Source: Goodfellowiella coeruleoviolacea (GTDB taxonomy: Bacteria > Actinomycetota > Actinomycetes > Mycobacteriales > Pseudonocardiaceae). Taken from it: a stretch of 64,000 nt of DNA. Shown one piece after another: positions 8,316-15,693 of the stretch. The position numbers and the translations under genes are program-made. Each line of letters starts with the position of its first letter. Position 1 is the stretch's first letter. The notes under the pieces are model-generated. The model worked only from the letters and a program-made list of their open reading frames with translations, was not told the origin of the DNA and did not search any database. The stretch spans positions 189,896 through 253,895 of the forward strand of contig NZ_JAMTCK010000011.1 of assembly GCF_024171785.1 (NCBI RefSeq), in the 5' to 3' direction.

Positions 8316-8987
8316 TCAGCCCCAGGCCGGCAGGTCGGGCAGCCCGGGCTCGCCTCGGCCGAGCAGCCAGGCCAGCACCGCGTGGTCGGCCAGCCCGGCC
8401 GGCACGCGCACGCCCGGCGCCCGCTGGTCCAGCCGCGCCACCTCCTCGGGCAGGAAGTGCCCGACGAACCGGCCGGACCAGTCGGCACTGGTCACGCCCA
8501 GGTCGAGGTCCACGGCGTGCACCTCGGCCTCACGCCAGCGGGAGACCACCAGCCGGGTCGCGGGGAACACGGCGCCGCCACGTCCGTGCACGCTGATCCG
8601 CCACGCGGCCGGCGTCATCGCCCGCATGGCGTGCAGGCAGCGCCGGTTGGCCTCGACCATGTCGGCGACCAGTGCCTCGGCCGGCCGGTGGGCGCCGGCC
8701 TCGATCTCGGCGAAGCGGCCGGCCTCGCCCTCCGGGTACTGCACCGCGCTCTCCCCGCGCAGGGCGGCGGTCAGCGCCCGGGTGAGGCTGTCGGCGTGCC
8801 GGGCCAGATGGGTGATCAGGTGGCCGCGGGTCCAGCCGGGCAGCGGCGTGGGAGCGTGGGCCTGCTCGTCGCTCAGCCCGGTCAGCATCGCGGCCAGCCG
8901 CTGGTGGGCCCGGTCCACCTCGTCGACCAGGGACGCCACCTCGCCCGGGGCGGGGTGGCGCTCGGTGCTGGTGCTCGTCACGGCCAC
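8316..8987 (-). CDS. Maleylpyruvate isomerase (mycothiol-dependent) family protein
   Basis: The 223-residue protein matches the MDMPI/DinB-like four-helix metal-binding family. The expected metal ligands are visible: His in GWTRGHLITHLARHAD (about residues 50-65) and the Glu and His in RWREAEVHAVDLDLG (about 155-165). Family members isomerise maleylpyruvate with mycothiol or act as mycothiol S-transferases in detoxification. The start is GTG at 8987, six bases after AAGGAG. This ribosome site lies inside the end of the PdxH-like gene and the two genes overlap by ten bases, so translation is coupled. The true reaction is unknown; many paralogues in actinomycetes are uncharacterised. Confidence 0.8.
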   Translation of the reverse strand: MAVTSTSTERHPAPGEVASLVDEVDRAHQRLAAMLTGLSDEQAHAPTPLPGWTRGHLITHLARHADSLTRALTAALRGESAVQYPEGEAGRFAEIEAGAHRPAEALVADMVEANRRCLHAMRAMTPAAWRISVHGRGGAVFPATRLVVSRWREAEVHAVDLDLGVTSADWSGRFVGHFLPEEVARLDQRAPGVRVPAGLADHAVLAWLLGRGEPGLPDLPAWG

Positions 8988-9670
8988 AACAACTCCTTGT
9001 CCCAGGTGTGCTCACCGGTGCGCAGGTAGCGCAGCCTGGTGTGTCGTCGCTGCTTGTCGCCCTGCCAGAACTCGACCTCGTCCGGGACGACCCGGTAGCG
9101 GGTCCACTCCGGGGCCACCACCCCGGGGTCGTCGGCGATGCGCTGGTGGGCCTGGGCCAGCGCGCGGTCCAGGTCGGCGGGATCGGCCATGGGCTGGCTC
9201 TGCCTGGCCAGCAGTGCCCCGGCGCGGGAGGCCGGCGGGCGCTCGCGGAAGTCGCGCGCGCTCACCTCGGGCGCGGCACTGCGCACCGGGCCGCGCAACC
9301 GCACCTGCCTGGCCAGTTCGCTCCAGTAGAAGGTGAGCGCGGCCCAGGGGCGGGCGGCCAGCTCGGCGCCCTTGCGGCTGGCCGCGCTGAAGGCGAAGTG
9401 CCAGCCGGTGTCGTCGACGTCCTTGAGGATCAGCACCCGCGCCGACGGTCGCCCCTGCCCATCCACTGTGGACAGCGTGGTGGCGTGGGGTTCGCGCAGG
9501 CCGGAGCGGATCGCCAGGGTGAGCCACTCGGTGAACAGCGGCACCGGGTGATCGGGCGCGGTGCCCGGGTCGAAGGTGGGCAGTGGGCCGCCGAACACCT
9601 CAAGGCCGCGCAGCAGGGTGGCCAGGCCATCGACGACTTCCGTGCGGGGTCCGCTCACATCAGCTCCCAT
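8978..9670 (-). CDS. pdxH: Pyridoxine/pyridoxamine 5'-phosphate oxidase (PdxH-like)
   Basis: The 230-residue protein has the PdxH architecture: RPSARVLILKDVDDTGWHF (about residues 55-73), the FMN-binding SRKGAELAARPWAALTFYW block (about 77-95), RQVRLRGPV (about 98) and the C-terminal WQGDKQRRHTRLRY segment. These enzymes oxidise pyridoxamine or pyridoxine phosphate to pyridoxal phosphate with FMN. Weaker identity in the C-terminal catalytic motif means a phenazine-PhzG-type or other specialised oxidase is possible. I take the ATG at 9670; a longer frame would extend through the divergent promoter region. A CTAACCATTAG palindrome sits 20 bp upstream. The stop overlaps the start of the maleylpyruvate-isomerase-like gene. 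Confidence 0.75.
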   Translation of the reverse strand: MGADVSGPRTEVVDGLATLLRGLEVFGGPLPTFDPGTAPDHPVPLFTEWLTLAIRSGLREPHATTLSTVDGQGRPSARVLILKDVDDTGWHFAFSAASRKGAELAARPWAALTFYWSELARQVRLRGPVRSAAPEVSARDFRERPPASRAGALLARQSQPMADPADLDRALAQAHQRIADDPGVVAPEWTRYRVVPDEVEFWQGDKQRRHTRLRYLRTGEHTWDKELLWP

Positions 9671-9689
9671 ACTAATGAGAAGAACCGAG

Positions 9690-9700
9690 CTAACCATTAG
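9690..9700. promoter_or_regulatory. Short palindrome in the pdxH/CGNR divergent region
   Basis: CTAACCATTAG is a CTAA/TTAG inverted repeat located 20 bp upstream of the PdxH-like start. It is in the only AT-rich part of this divergent intergenic region and could be an operator or overlap a -10 box. Confidence 0.3.
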
Positions 9701-9777
9701 GCAGACGTGAGCGTAAGCGGTGCCCACACGGAAGTCCACCCCGTTCACCATTACAGTGGGTGGGGAGGTGTTCGGTC

Positions 9778-10404
9778 ATGGAGCGCTGTCTGGCGGTGGA
9801 GCTGACCAGAACCATCCGGCACGACGGGCAGGGCGGGGTTCGGGACACCCTGGCCAGCCCGGCGGACGTGGCGGAGTGGCTGGCGGCGCAGGCCGACCTG
9901 CTCCCGCCGGACTTTCCCGCGCACCAGGTTCCGCTCGACGACACCACCCACGCCCAGCTGGTCGAACTGCGCGGCGCCATCCGGTTCCTGTTCGCCGACG
10001 TGGTCCGCGCCCACACCGGCCCCGACGCCGAGGCCGGCCAACTCGTGGCCGACACCCGTCGGGTCCGCTCCCCCGACGCGGCCGTGCGCCAGCTCAACGC
10101 GGCCGCGGCGGCAGCGCCCCAGGTGCTGCGACTGACCTGGCCGGACAACGACGGTCGGCCCGCGACCCCGCGCGCCGACCGGCTACTGCTCACCGAGGAC
10201 CAGCGGGCGGCCCTGGTGGCCCTGCTGGCCAACTCGGCCATCGCCCTGCTCACCGGTCCCGAGCGGGACAGGCTGCGGGCCTGCCCGGCGCCTCGCTGCG
10301 TGCACTACTTCATCCAGGCGCACCCGCGCCAGCAGTGGTGCAAACCGTCCTGCGGGAACCGGACCCGGGTCGCCCGCTACTACCAGCGCCACCTGCCCGG
10401 CTGA
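9778..10404 (+). CDS. CGNR zinc-finger protein with ABATE domain (putative stress regulator)
   Basis: The 208-residue protein has the two-domain layout of the actinobacterial ABATE/CGNR family. The N-terminal region (about 1-150) is the putative ligand-binding ABATE domain. The C-terminal 45 residues hold a zinc finger, CPAPRCVHYFI then WCKPSCGNRTRVARYYQ, giving C-x4-C and C-x3-C with the diagnostic CGNR box. Such proteins are thought to be DNA-binding regulators. GGGAGG ten bases before the ATG at 9778 supports this start over a GTG six codons upstream. It is divergent from the PdxH-like gene and is a candidate regulator of that pair, which is inference from position. Confidence 0.85.
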   Translation: MERCLAVELTRTIRHDGQGGVRDTLASPADVAEWLAAQADLLPPDFPAHQVPLDDTTHAQLVELRGAIRFLFADVVRAHTGPDAEAGQLVADTRRVRSPDAAVRQLNAAAAAAPQVLRLTWPDNDGRPATPRADRLLLTEDQRAALVALLANSAIALLTGPERDRLRACPAPRCVHYFIQAHPRQQWCKPSCGNRTRVARYYQRHLPG

Positions 10405-10429
10405 GCCGGTCCCGGCCCGGCGCACCGGC
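10405..10429. terminator. Hairpin between convergent genes
   Basis: GCCGGT (10405-10410) and ACCGGC (10424-10429) form a 6-bp stem in the 33-bp gap between the CGNR gene and the phosphatase gene. There is no T-tract, so terminator function is only plausible. Confidence 0.3.
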
Positions 10430-10437
10430 CCGCGCGG

Positions 10438-11184
10438 TCAGCTGGCCCCGGTGGAGCCGCCGATCACCGCGTCCGAGGACAGCGGCGTGGCAGGACCCGC
10501 CGCGGCGGAATCCGCCGGGGTGGCGCCGTCCTCGGTGGCCGGCGCGGGCGGCGGCGGCACGATGCCGCGCAGGTCGCCACCGTTGTCGTTGACCCGCAAC
10601 ACGAACGGCCGCACCTCGGTGTAGCGGATGACCGACACCGAGCACGGGTCGACCACGATCCGCTGGAAGGAGTCCAGGTGCTGGCCCAACGCGTCGGCCA
10701 GCACGGCCTTGATGACGTCACCGTGGGTGCAGGCCAGCCACACCGCGTGCGCACCGTGTTCCGCGGTCACCGCCGCGTCGTGGGCCCGGATGGCGGCCAC
10801 GGCGCGCGCCTGCACGGCCGCCAGTCCCTCGCCGCTCGGGAACACCGCGGCGGAGGGGTGCTGCTGCACCACCTTCCACAGCGGCTCGTCCAGCAGGGCC
10901 TTCAGTTCCCGTCCGGTCCACTCGCCGTAGTCCACCTCGGACAGGTCGGGCTCGACGTGCGCCGTCAGCTCGCGGGCGGCCAGCAGCGGGGCCAGGGTCT
11001 GCTCGCAGCGCTCCAACGGCGAGCGCACCACCCGCGCCAACGGCACCGCCGCCAACCGGTCGGTCAGGGCCTTGGCCTGGCCCTGGCCGGTGTCGTCCAA
11101 GCCGACGCCGGCCTTGCGCCCGGCCAACACCCCCGACCCGTTCGCCGACGAGCGGGCATGCCTCAACAGGATCACGGTGGCCAC
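10438..11184 (-). CDS. Histidine phosphatase (phosphoglycerate mutase-like)
   Basis: The 248-residue protein belongs to the histidine phosphatase superfamily. LLRHARSSANGSG near the N-terminus carries the phospho-accepting His in the RHA form of the usual RHG motif, and ACTHGDVIKAVLADALG (about residue 153) carries the second catalytic His. The last 45 residues are a proline/alanine/threonine-rich tail that is probably disordered. A TAAGCT -10 box eight bases before the GTG at 11184 suggests a leaderless transcript. It follows UppP by 25 bp. Such proteins next to UppP are common in actinomycetes and are usually annotated as MSMEG_4193-type phosphomutases. Substrate unknown. Confidence 0.82.
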   Translation of the reverse strand: MATVILLRHARSSANGSGVLAGRKAGVGLDDTGQGQAKALTDRLAAVPLARVVRSPLERCEQTLAPLLAARELTAHVEPDLSEVDYGEWTGRELKALLDEPLWKVVQQHPSAAVFPSGEGLAAVQARAVAAIRAHDAAVTAEHGAHAVWLACTHGDVIKAVLADALGQHLDSFQRIVVDPCSVSVIRYTEVRPFVLRVNDNGGDLRGIVPPPPAPATEDGATPADSAAAGPATPLSSDAVIGGSTGAS

Positions 11185-11192
11185 GGCGGCCC

Positions 11193-11198
11193 AGCTTA
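11193..11198 (-). promoter_or_regulatory. -10 element before the histidine phosphatase
   Basis: On the minus strand TAAGCT ends eight bases before the GTG start at 11184, compatible with a leaderless mRNA. No convincing ribosome-binding site is seen in between. Confidence 0.35.
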
Positions 11199-11209
11199 CG
11201 GGGACCGGC

Positions 11210-12037
11210 TCAGGTGGCCGGCAGCAGATCCATGGACAGCAGCCCGATCAGGGCCAGCCCCAGGATCAGCCGGTACCAGACGAACGCCGAGTAGCTGTGC
11301 TTGGAGACGTAGCGCAGCAGCCAGGCGATGGTGGCGTAGCCCACCACGAAGGCGACCGCGGTGGCCGCGATCATCTGCGGCACCGACGCCTGCATGCCCC
11401 CGCCGGTGCGGTCGAGCACGTCCGGGATGCTGAACACGCCCGCGCCGAACACCGCCGGAATGGCCAGCAGGAACGAGTAGCGGGCGGCGGCCTCGCGGCT
11501 GAGCCCCAGCAGCAGGCCGGCGGTGAGTGTGCCGCCGGACCGGGACACCCCGGGGATCAGCGCCAGCGACTGGGCCAGGCCCATGCCGACGCTGTCGCGC
11601 AGGGTCAGCTCGGCGCGGCGCTGCGTGCCCATCCGGTCGGCGACCGCCAGCAGCACGGCGAACACGATGAGCGTGGTGGCGGTGAACCACAGGTTGCGGG
11701 CCGAGGTGCGGATCACGTCCTGCAGCAGCACGCCCAGCACGCTGATCGGGATCGACCCGATGATCACGTACCAGGCCAGCCGGTAGTCCGAGGTCTGCCG
11801 GGCCCTGGCGCTGAACAGGCCGACGAACCAGGCCGCCAGTAACCGGCCGATGTCCTTGGCGAAGTAGATCAGCACCGCCAGCTCGGTGCCCAGCTGGATC
11901 ACGGCGGTGAACGACGCGCCCGCGTCGCCACCGAAGAACAGCTGGGACACGATGCGCACGTGTGCTGAGGACGAGATGGGGAGAAACTCGGTCAGTCCCT
12001 GGACCAGCCCAAGAACCAGTGCCTGCACCCAGGTCAA
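11210..12037 (-). CDS. uppP: Undecaprenyl-diphosphate phosphatase
   Basis: The 275-residue integral membrane protein is a clear UppP/BacA. The N-terminal [13 protein letters not shown] (about residues 14-26) holds the conserved Glu-rich catalytic motif and [11 protein letters not shown] (about 160-170) holds the conserved Ser-Arg. Several hydrophobic helices follow. It dephosphorylates undecaprenyl diphosphate at the membrane to recycle the lipid carrier for peptidoglycan, and overexpression of family members gives bacitracin resistance. The start is TTG, preceded by AGGAG nine bases upstream, and it overlaps the stop of the LLM oxidoreductase gene (TTGA). The overlap makes the two genes a coupled pair. 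Confidence 0.93.
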   Translation of the reverse strand: MTWVQALVLGLVQGLTEFLPISSSAHVRIVSQLFFGGDAGASFTAVIQLGTELAVLIYFAKDIGRLLAAWFVGLFSARARQTSDYRLAWYVIIGSIPISVLGVLLQDVIRTSARNLWFTATTLIVFAVLLAVADRMGTQRRAELTLRDSVGMGLAQSLALIPGVSRSGGTLTAGLLLGLSREAAARYSFLLAIPAVFGAGVFSIPDVLDRTGGGMQASVPQMIAATAVAFVVGYATIAWLLRYVSKHSYSAFVWYRLILGLALIGLLSMDLLPAT

Positions 12038-13083
12038 CTACCCACTCCTGCCGCGTCCAGAGCTTCCGCGACGACGCGCAGCGCCGCCATCGACCGCTCC
12101 GAATCTTGCAGCATGGGAAACACCGTCAGCGTGGTGACCCCGACCTCGGCCAGGGCCTGGATCCGGTCGATAATGCGTTCTTTGGGCCCCAGCAGCGCGG
12201 TGGCGTCCAGGAACTCCAGCGGCAGCGCGGCCATCGCGCCCTGGTAGTCCTTGTTCAGGTACCGCTCCTGCACCAGCGCGGCCTGCTCGGCGAACCCCAT
12301 CCGACAGGCCAGTTCGTTGTAGAAGTTCTTCTCCCGGCTGCCCATCCCACCGACGTAGAGCGCGGCGTAGGCGCGCACGTTGTCCGCGCAGCGCCGCCAG
12401 TCCTCGCCCACCACCAGCGGCAGGGTCGGCACCACGTCGAAGGAGTCCATGGACAGGCCGGCGCGCTCCCGCCCGGCGCGCAGGTGCGCCAGCGAGTCCT
12501 CGGCGTGCTCGGGCGAGAAGAACACGGCCAGCCAGCCGTCGGCGACCTCGCCGGCCAGTTCGAGGTTCTTCGGCCCCACGGCGGCGAGGTAGATCGGGAT
12601 GTGCTCGCGGTGCGGGTGCACGGTCAGCGTCAGCGCCTTGCCCGGGCCGTCCGGCAGCGGCAGCTCGTAGTGCCGGCCCTGGTAGCGCACCTTCTCCCGG
12701 CGCAGCGCCATGCGCACGATGTCGACGTACTCCCGGGTGCGGGCCAGCGGCCGGTCGAAGCGGACCCCGTGCCAGCCCTCGGACACCTGCGGCCCGGACA
12801 CCCCCAGCCCCAGGCGGAACCGGCCCTGGGACAGGGTGTCCAGGGTGGCGGCGGTCATCGCGGTCATCGCCGGGGACCGGGCCGGGATCTGCATCACAGC
12901 GCTGCCCACGTCCACCCGTGTTGTCTGCGCGGCCACCCACGCCAGCACGGTGGGCGAGTCCGACCCGTAGGCCTCGGCCGCCCACACCACGGAGTAGCCC
13001 AGCCGGTCGGCTTCCCTGGCCAGTTCAAGGTTGGTGGCGTCGTTGCCGGCGCCCCAGTACCCGAGGTTCAGTCCCAGTCGCAC
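12034..13083 (-). CDS. LLM-class F420-dependent oxidoreductase
   Basis: The 349-residue protein is a luciferase-like F420-type oxidoreductase. [12 protein letters not shown] (N-terminus), [12 protein letters not shown] (about 32-43), [20 protein letters not shown] (about 57-76) and [18 protein letters not shown] (about 88-105) are the barrel strands and phosphate loop that define this subfamily. I start it at the GTG at 13083, where homology begins; twenty further residues could be read upstream but look non-coding. It is the first gene of a pair with uppP. Substrate unknown. Confidence 0.8.
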   Translation of the reverse strand: MRLGLNLGYWGAGNDATNLELAREADRLGYSVVWAAEAYGSDSPTVLAWVAAQTTRVDVGSAVMQIPARSPAMTAMTAATLDTLSQGRFRLGLGVSGPQVSEGWHGVRFDRPLARTREYVDIVRMALRREKVRYQGRHYELPLPDGPGKALTLTVHPHREHIPIYLAAVGPKNLELAGEVADGWLAVFFSPEHAEDSLAHLRAGRERAGLSMDSFDVVPTLPLVVGEDWRRCADNVRAYAALYVGGMGSREKNFYNELACRMGFAEQAALVQERYLNKDYQGAMAALPLEFLDATALLGPKERIIDRIQALAEVGVTTLTVFPMLQDSERSMAALRVVAEALDAAGVGS

Positions 13084-13190
13084 ACCCAGAACCCTACCCG
13101 TCGGTAACCGGTTGGGACAGCCGATGTTGTCCTGACCGGCCACACCCGCGCCGCTCCCGAGCTGACCCGGCTGGCTTCACCCCGACCCCT

Positions 13191-13196
13191 TAGGCT
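13191..13196 (+). promoter_or_regulatory. -10 element of a probable leaderless promoter
   Basis: TAGGCT ends seven bases before the GTG at 13203 and no ribosome-binding site lies between them. The spacing matches a leaderless start of the aldo/keto reductase. Confidence 0.35.
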
Positions 13197-13202
13197 CGGT
13201 TC

Positions 13203-14180
13203 GTGGAACAGCGACACCTCGGCCGCAGTGGCCTGCGGGTCTCCCGGTTGGCCCTGGGCACCATGAGCTGGGGCAGGGACACCGACGCCGACGAGGCGGC
13301 GAACCAGCTGCTCGCCTTCACCGACGCTGGCGGCACCCTGGTCGACACCGCCGACGTCTACGGCGACGGCGAGAGCGAACGCATCCTCGGCAGCCTGCTC
13401 GACCAGGCCGTGCCCCGCGACCACATCGTGCTCGCCACCAAGGCCGTGGCCCGCCGCGACGAGGGCCCCTTCGGCGGCGGGGCCTCCCGCGCCGCGCTGC
13501 TGACCGCGTTGGAGGGATCGCTGCGCCGGCTCGGCACCGACCACATCGACCTGTGGCAGCTGCACGCCTGGGACGCCACCGTGCCGCTTGAGGAAACGCT
13601 CGCCGCCGTGGACGCGGCCGTGAGCAGCGGCAAGGTCCGCTACTTCGGCGTGTCCAACTACTCGGGCTGGCAGCTGGCCACCGCGGCGGCCCGGCAGCAC
13701 GCCGTGCCGAGCGGCACCCCGCTGGTGTCCACCCAGGTCGAGTACTCCCTGGTGGAGCGCGGTGTGGAGCGGGAGGTCGTGCCGGCCGCCCAACACCACG
13801 GCATCGGTCTGCTGCCGTGGGCCCCGCTGGGCCGGGGCGTGCTCACCGGCAAGTACCGCAACGGCACGCCGGCCGACTCCCGCGGTGCCTCCCCGCACAT
13901 GGCTCCCTACGTGGAGCAGCACCGCACCGAGCGGGCCGCCCGGATCGTGCAGGCCGTGGTCACCGCCGCCGACGGACTGGGCACCTCACCCCTGGCCGTG
14001 GCGCTGGCCTGGGTCCGCGACCGGCCCGGCGTGGTCGCCCCGGTGGTCGGCGCCCGCGACACCGCCCAGCTCGCCGGTTCCCTGGCGGCCGAGGCCGTGG
14101 AGCTGCCACCGGCGATCCAGGCCGCCCTCGACGACGTCAGCGCCGTCGAGCTGGGTTACCCCGAGCGCCCGCTGGGCTGA
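13203..14180 (+). CDS. Aldo/keto reductase
   Basis: The 325-residue protein is an NADPH-dependent aldo/keto reductase of the AKR11/YajO-like branch. The catalytic tetrad can be seen as Asp and Tyr in DTADVYGDGESE (about residues 47-58), Lys in VLATKAVAR (about 82) and His in LWQLHAWDATV (about 118). The NADPH-binding end includes PVVGARDTAQLAGSL (about 281). It is the only gene between the oppositely oriented LLM gene and the lipoprotein gene. The physiological carbonyl substrate is unknown. Confidence 0.87.
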   Translation: MEQRHLGRSGLRVSRLALGTMSWGRDTDADEAANQLLAFTDAGGTLVDTADVYGDGESERILGSLLDQAVPRDHIVLATKAVARRDEGPFGGGASRAALLTALEGSLRRLGTDHIDLWQLHAWDATVPLEETLAAVDAAVSSGKVRYFGVSNYSGWQLATAAARQHAVPSGTPLVSTQVEYSLVERGVEREVVPAAQHHGIGLLPWAPLGRGVLTGKYRNGTPADSRGASPHMAPYVEQHRTERAARIVQAVVTAADGLGTSPLAVALAWVRDRPGVVAPVVGARDTAQLAGSLAAEAVELPPAIQAALDDVSAVELGYPERPLG

Positions 14181-14312
14181 CCGGACCCGGCGCCGTGCCG
14201 CAGTCTGAGACCCCTGCGTGACCAGCGGCTGCTGGTAGGGGATGCTGGGAAGAGGTCCGTTGGTGAACACCGGGTGACCACGTGGCGGTCGCCTGGTGAA
14301 GGAGGTTCTACG

Positions 14313-15317
14313 TTGCGTCGCCTGGCCGTGCTGCTCGCCGGTGCCCTGCTCGTCGCCGGGTGCTCGACCGGACGGGGCAACCCCGACGGCCCCCTGCAGG
14401 TCGCCGAGACGCTCCAGGCGGCCACCCCGGCCAAGGCTCCGGAGCAGACCGGCACGCCCGCCGGCACGGTGCTGGCGCTGGCCGGAGCGGCGAGTTCCAC
14501 CGTGGTCGACCCGGCCAGCCGCACCCTGGCCGTGGCCGTGGACCAGCCGCCCGCGGTGTGGCTGTGGTCCCTGGACGACCTGGCCGCTCCACCCCGATCC
14601 GTGCCGCTGCCCGCGCCCACCGCGCAGCTGTCCCTGGACACCGCGGCGAACACCGTCCTGGCGCCGGTGCCCAGCGCCAACCAGTTGCTCCGCATCACCC
14701 CCACCACCGGCGCGGCGACCAGCCTGGCCGTGGACGGCGGGCCGGTCTCGGCCGCCACCGTGGCCGGCCACACCCTGGTCGCGCTCGGCCAGGCCAAGGC
14801 GGTCGCCGTGTTCGACGGGGATCAGCTGGCCCGCACCATCTCCGGTGTGACCAGCGCCGACCAGGTCGTGGCCAACGACAGGCACGCGGCCATGGTGGAC
14901 CGGCTGCGCACCGCGGTGTTCACCCTCGATCCCACCAGCACCAGCCAGGGCCCCGGCCTGCGCGCCGGCGACGGCGCGGTCAACGCCGTGACCGACCGGT
15001 TCGACCGGGTCCTGGTCACCGACGCCCGCAGCGGCGAACTGCTGGTGTTCTCCCTCGACCCGCTGCTGATGCGGCAGCGCTTCCCCGTGCCCGGCACTCC
15101 CTACGGCATCGCCTACGACCCCGGACGTGACCTGGCCTGGGTCACCCTGACCGAACGCAACGAGGTGGTCGGCTACGACGTCGCCGGTGGCGAACCCGTC
15201 GAGCGGTACCGCTTCCCGACCGTGACCCAACCCAACTCTGTGACGGTGGACCCGTCCAGCGGGCGCGTGTTCGTGGCGTCCGCGACCGGCCAAGGAGTAC
15301 AGGTGGTGCAACCATGA
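14313..15317 (+). CDS. Beta-propeller lipoprotein (YVTN-type repeats)
   Basis: The 334-residue product starts at TTG 14313, seven bases after a perfect AAGGAGG. The start gives a textbook lipoprotein signal: two arginines, a hydrophobic core and the lipobox LVAGC with Cys at residue 17. The mature part consists of repeated strands such as VLALAGAASSTVVDPASRTL, QLSLDTAANTVLAPVPSA and YGIAYDPGRDLAWVTLTERN, which have the 40-residue YVTN/NHL-like propeller rhythm. It is therefore an extracytoplasmic, membrane-anchored sensor or binding protein. The stop overlaps the ATG of a small DUF5703 gene. An in-frame ATG at 14274 would lengthen the signal and lacks a ribosome site. Confidence 0.85.
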   Translation: MRRLAVLLAGALLVAGCSTGRGNPDGPLQVAETLQAATPAKAPEQTGTPAGTVLALAGAASSTVVDPASRTLAVAVDQPPAVWLWSLDDLAAPPRSVPLPAPTAQLSLDTAANTVLAPVPSANQLLRITPTTGAATSLAVDGGPVSAATVAGHTLVALGQAKAVAVFDGDQLARTISGVTSADQVVANDRHAAMVDRLRTAVFTLDPTSTSQGPGLRAGDGAVNAVTDRFDRVLVTDARSGELLVFSLDPLLMRQRFPVPGTPYGIAYDPGRDLAWVTLTERNEVVGYDVAGGEPVERYRFPTVTQPNSVTVDPSSGRVFVASATGQGVQVVQP

Positions 15318-15526
15318 CAGACGGGGTGATCGACGGCGACTGGGAGTACCAGCCGCTGCGGCTGCCACCCGGAGTGTCCCGCCGCGCCGCGGCGACCCAA
15401 CTCGCCATCCACGCCGAGTACGCCGGCTGGGAGCTGTCCCGCGTCCTGCTGTACGCGGACGGCACCCGCAAGATCTGGCTGCGCCGGCGGCGCACCGCCG
15501 CCGCCATGCCCGGCGTGATCACCTGA
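15314..15526 (+). CDS. DUF5703 family small protein
   Basis: The 70-residue protein contains DWEYQPLRLPPGVSRRAAAT followed by a GWELSRVLLYADGTRKIWLRR strand, the signature of the actinobacterial DUF5703 family. It has no signal peptide or membrane segment. It overlaps the lipoprotein gene by four bases and is presumably co-translated with it. Function unknown. Confidence 0.85.
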   Translation: MTDGVIDGDWEYQPLRLPPGVSRRAAATQLAIHAEYAGWELSRVLLYADGTRKIWLRRRRTAAAMPGVIT

Positions 15527-15642
15527 CCGCGGTCGTCCGCGCCGACCGCCCTCGTCTCGCCCGTGCCGCGGGCGGGACCGCACCAGCGCGTCAGCGGTGA
15601 GCGGGCCAGCCACCGCCGGCCCGCCCCAGCCGCCTCACCGCC

Positions 15643-15693
15643 GCGGCCACCTCACCGTCGCGGCCACCTCACCGTCACAGCCACCTCACCCCT
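15643..15693. repeat. 17-bp tandem repeat at the 3' end of the GH43 gene
   Basis: Two perfect 17-bp units (15643-15659 and 15660-15676) and one degenerate unit (15677-15693) lie across the stop codon of the GH43 gene. A further partial copy is just left at about 15629. It sits between convergent genes. Confidence 0.7.

Noticed and set aside
9752-9757. TACAGT before the CGNR gene and the same hexamer at 5184 before the recombinase as promoters
   Set aside because: Each is a plausible -10 but neither has a -35 partner at proper spacing, so they are only mentioned, not annotated.
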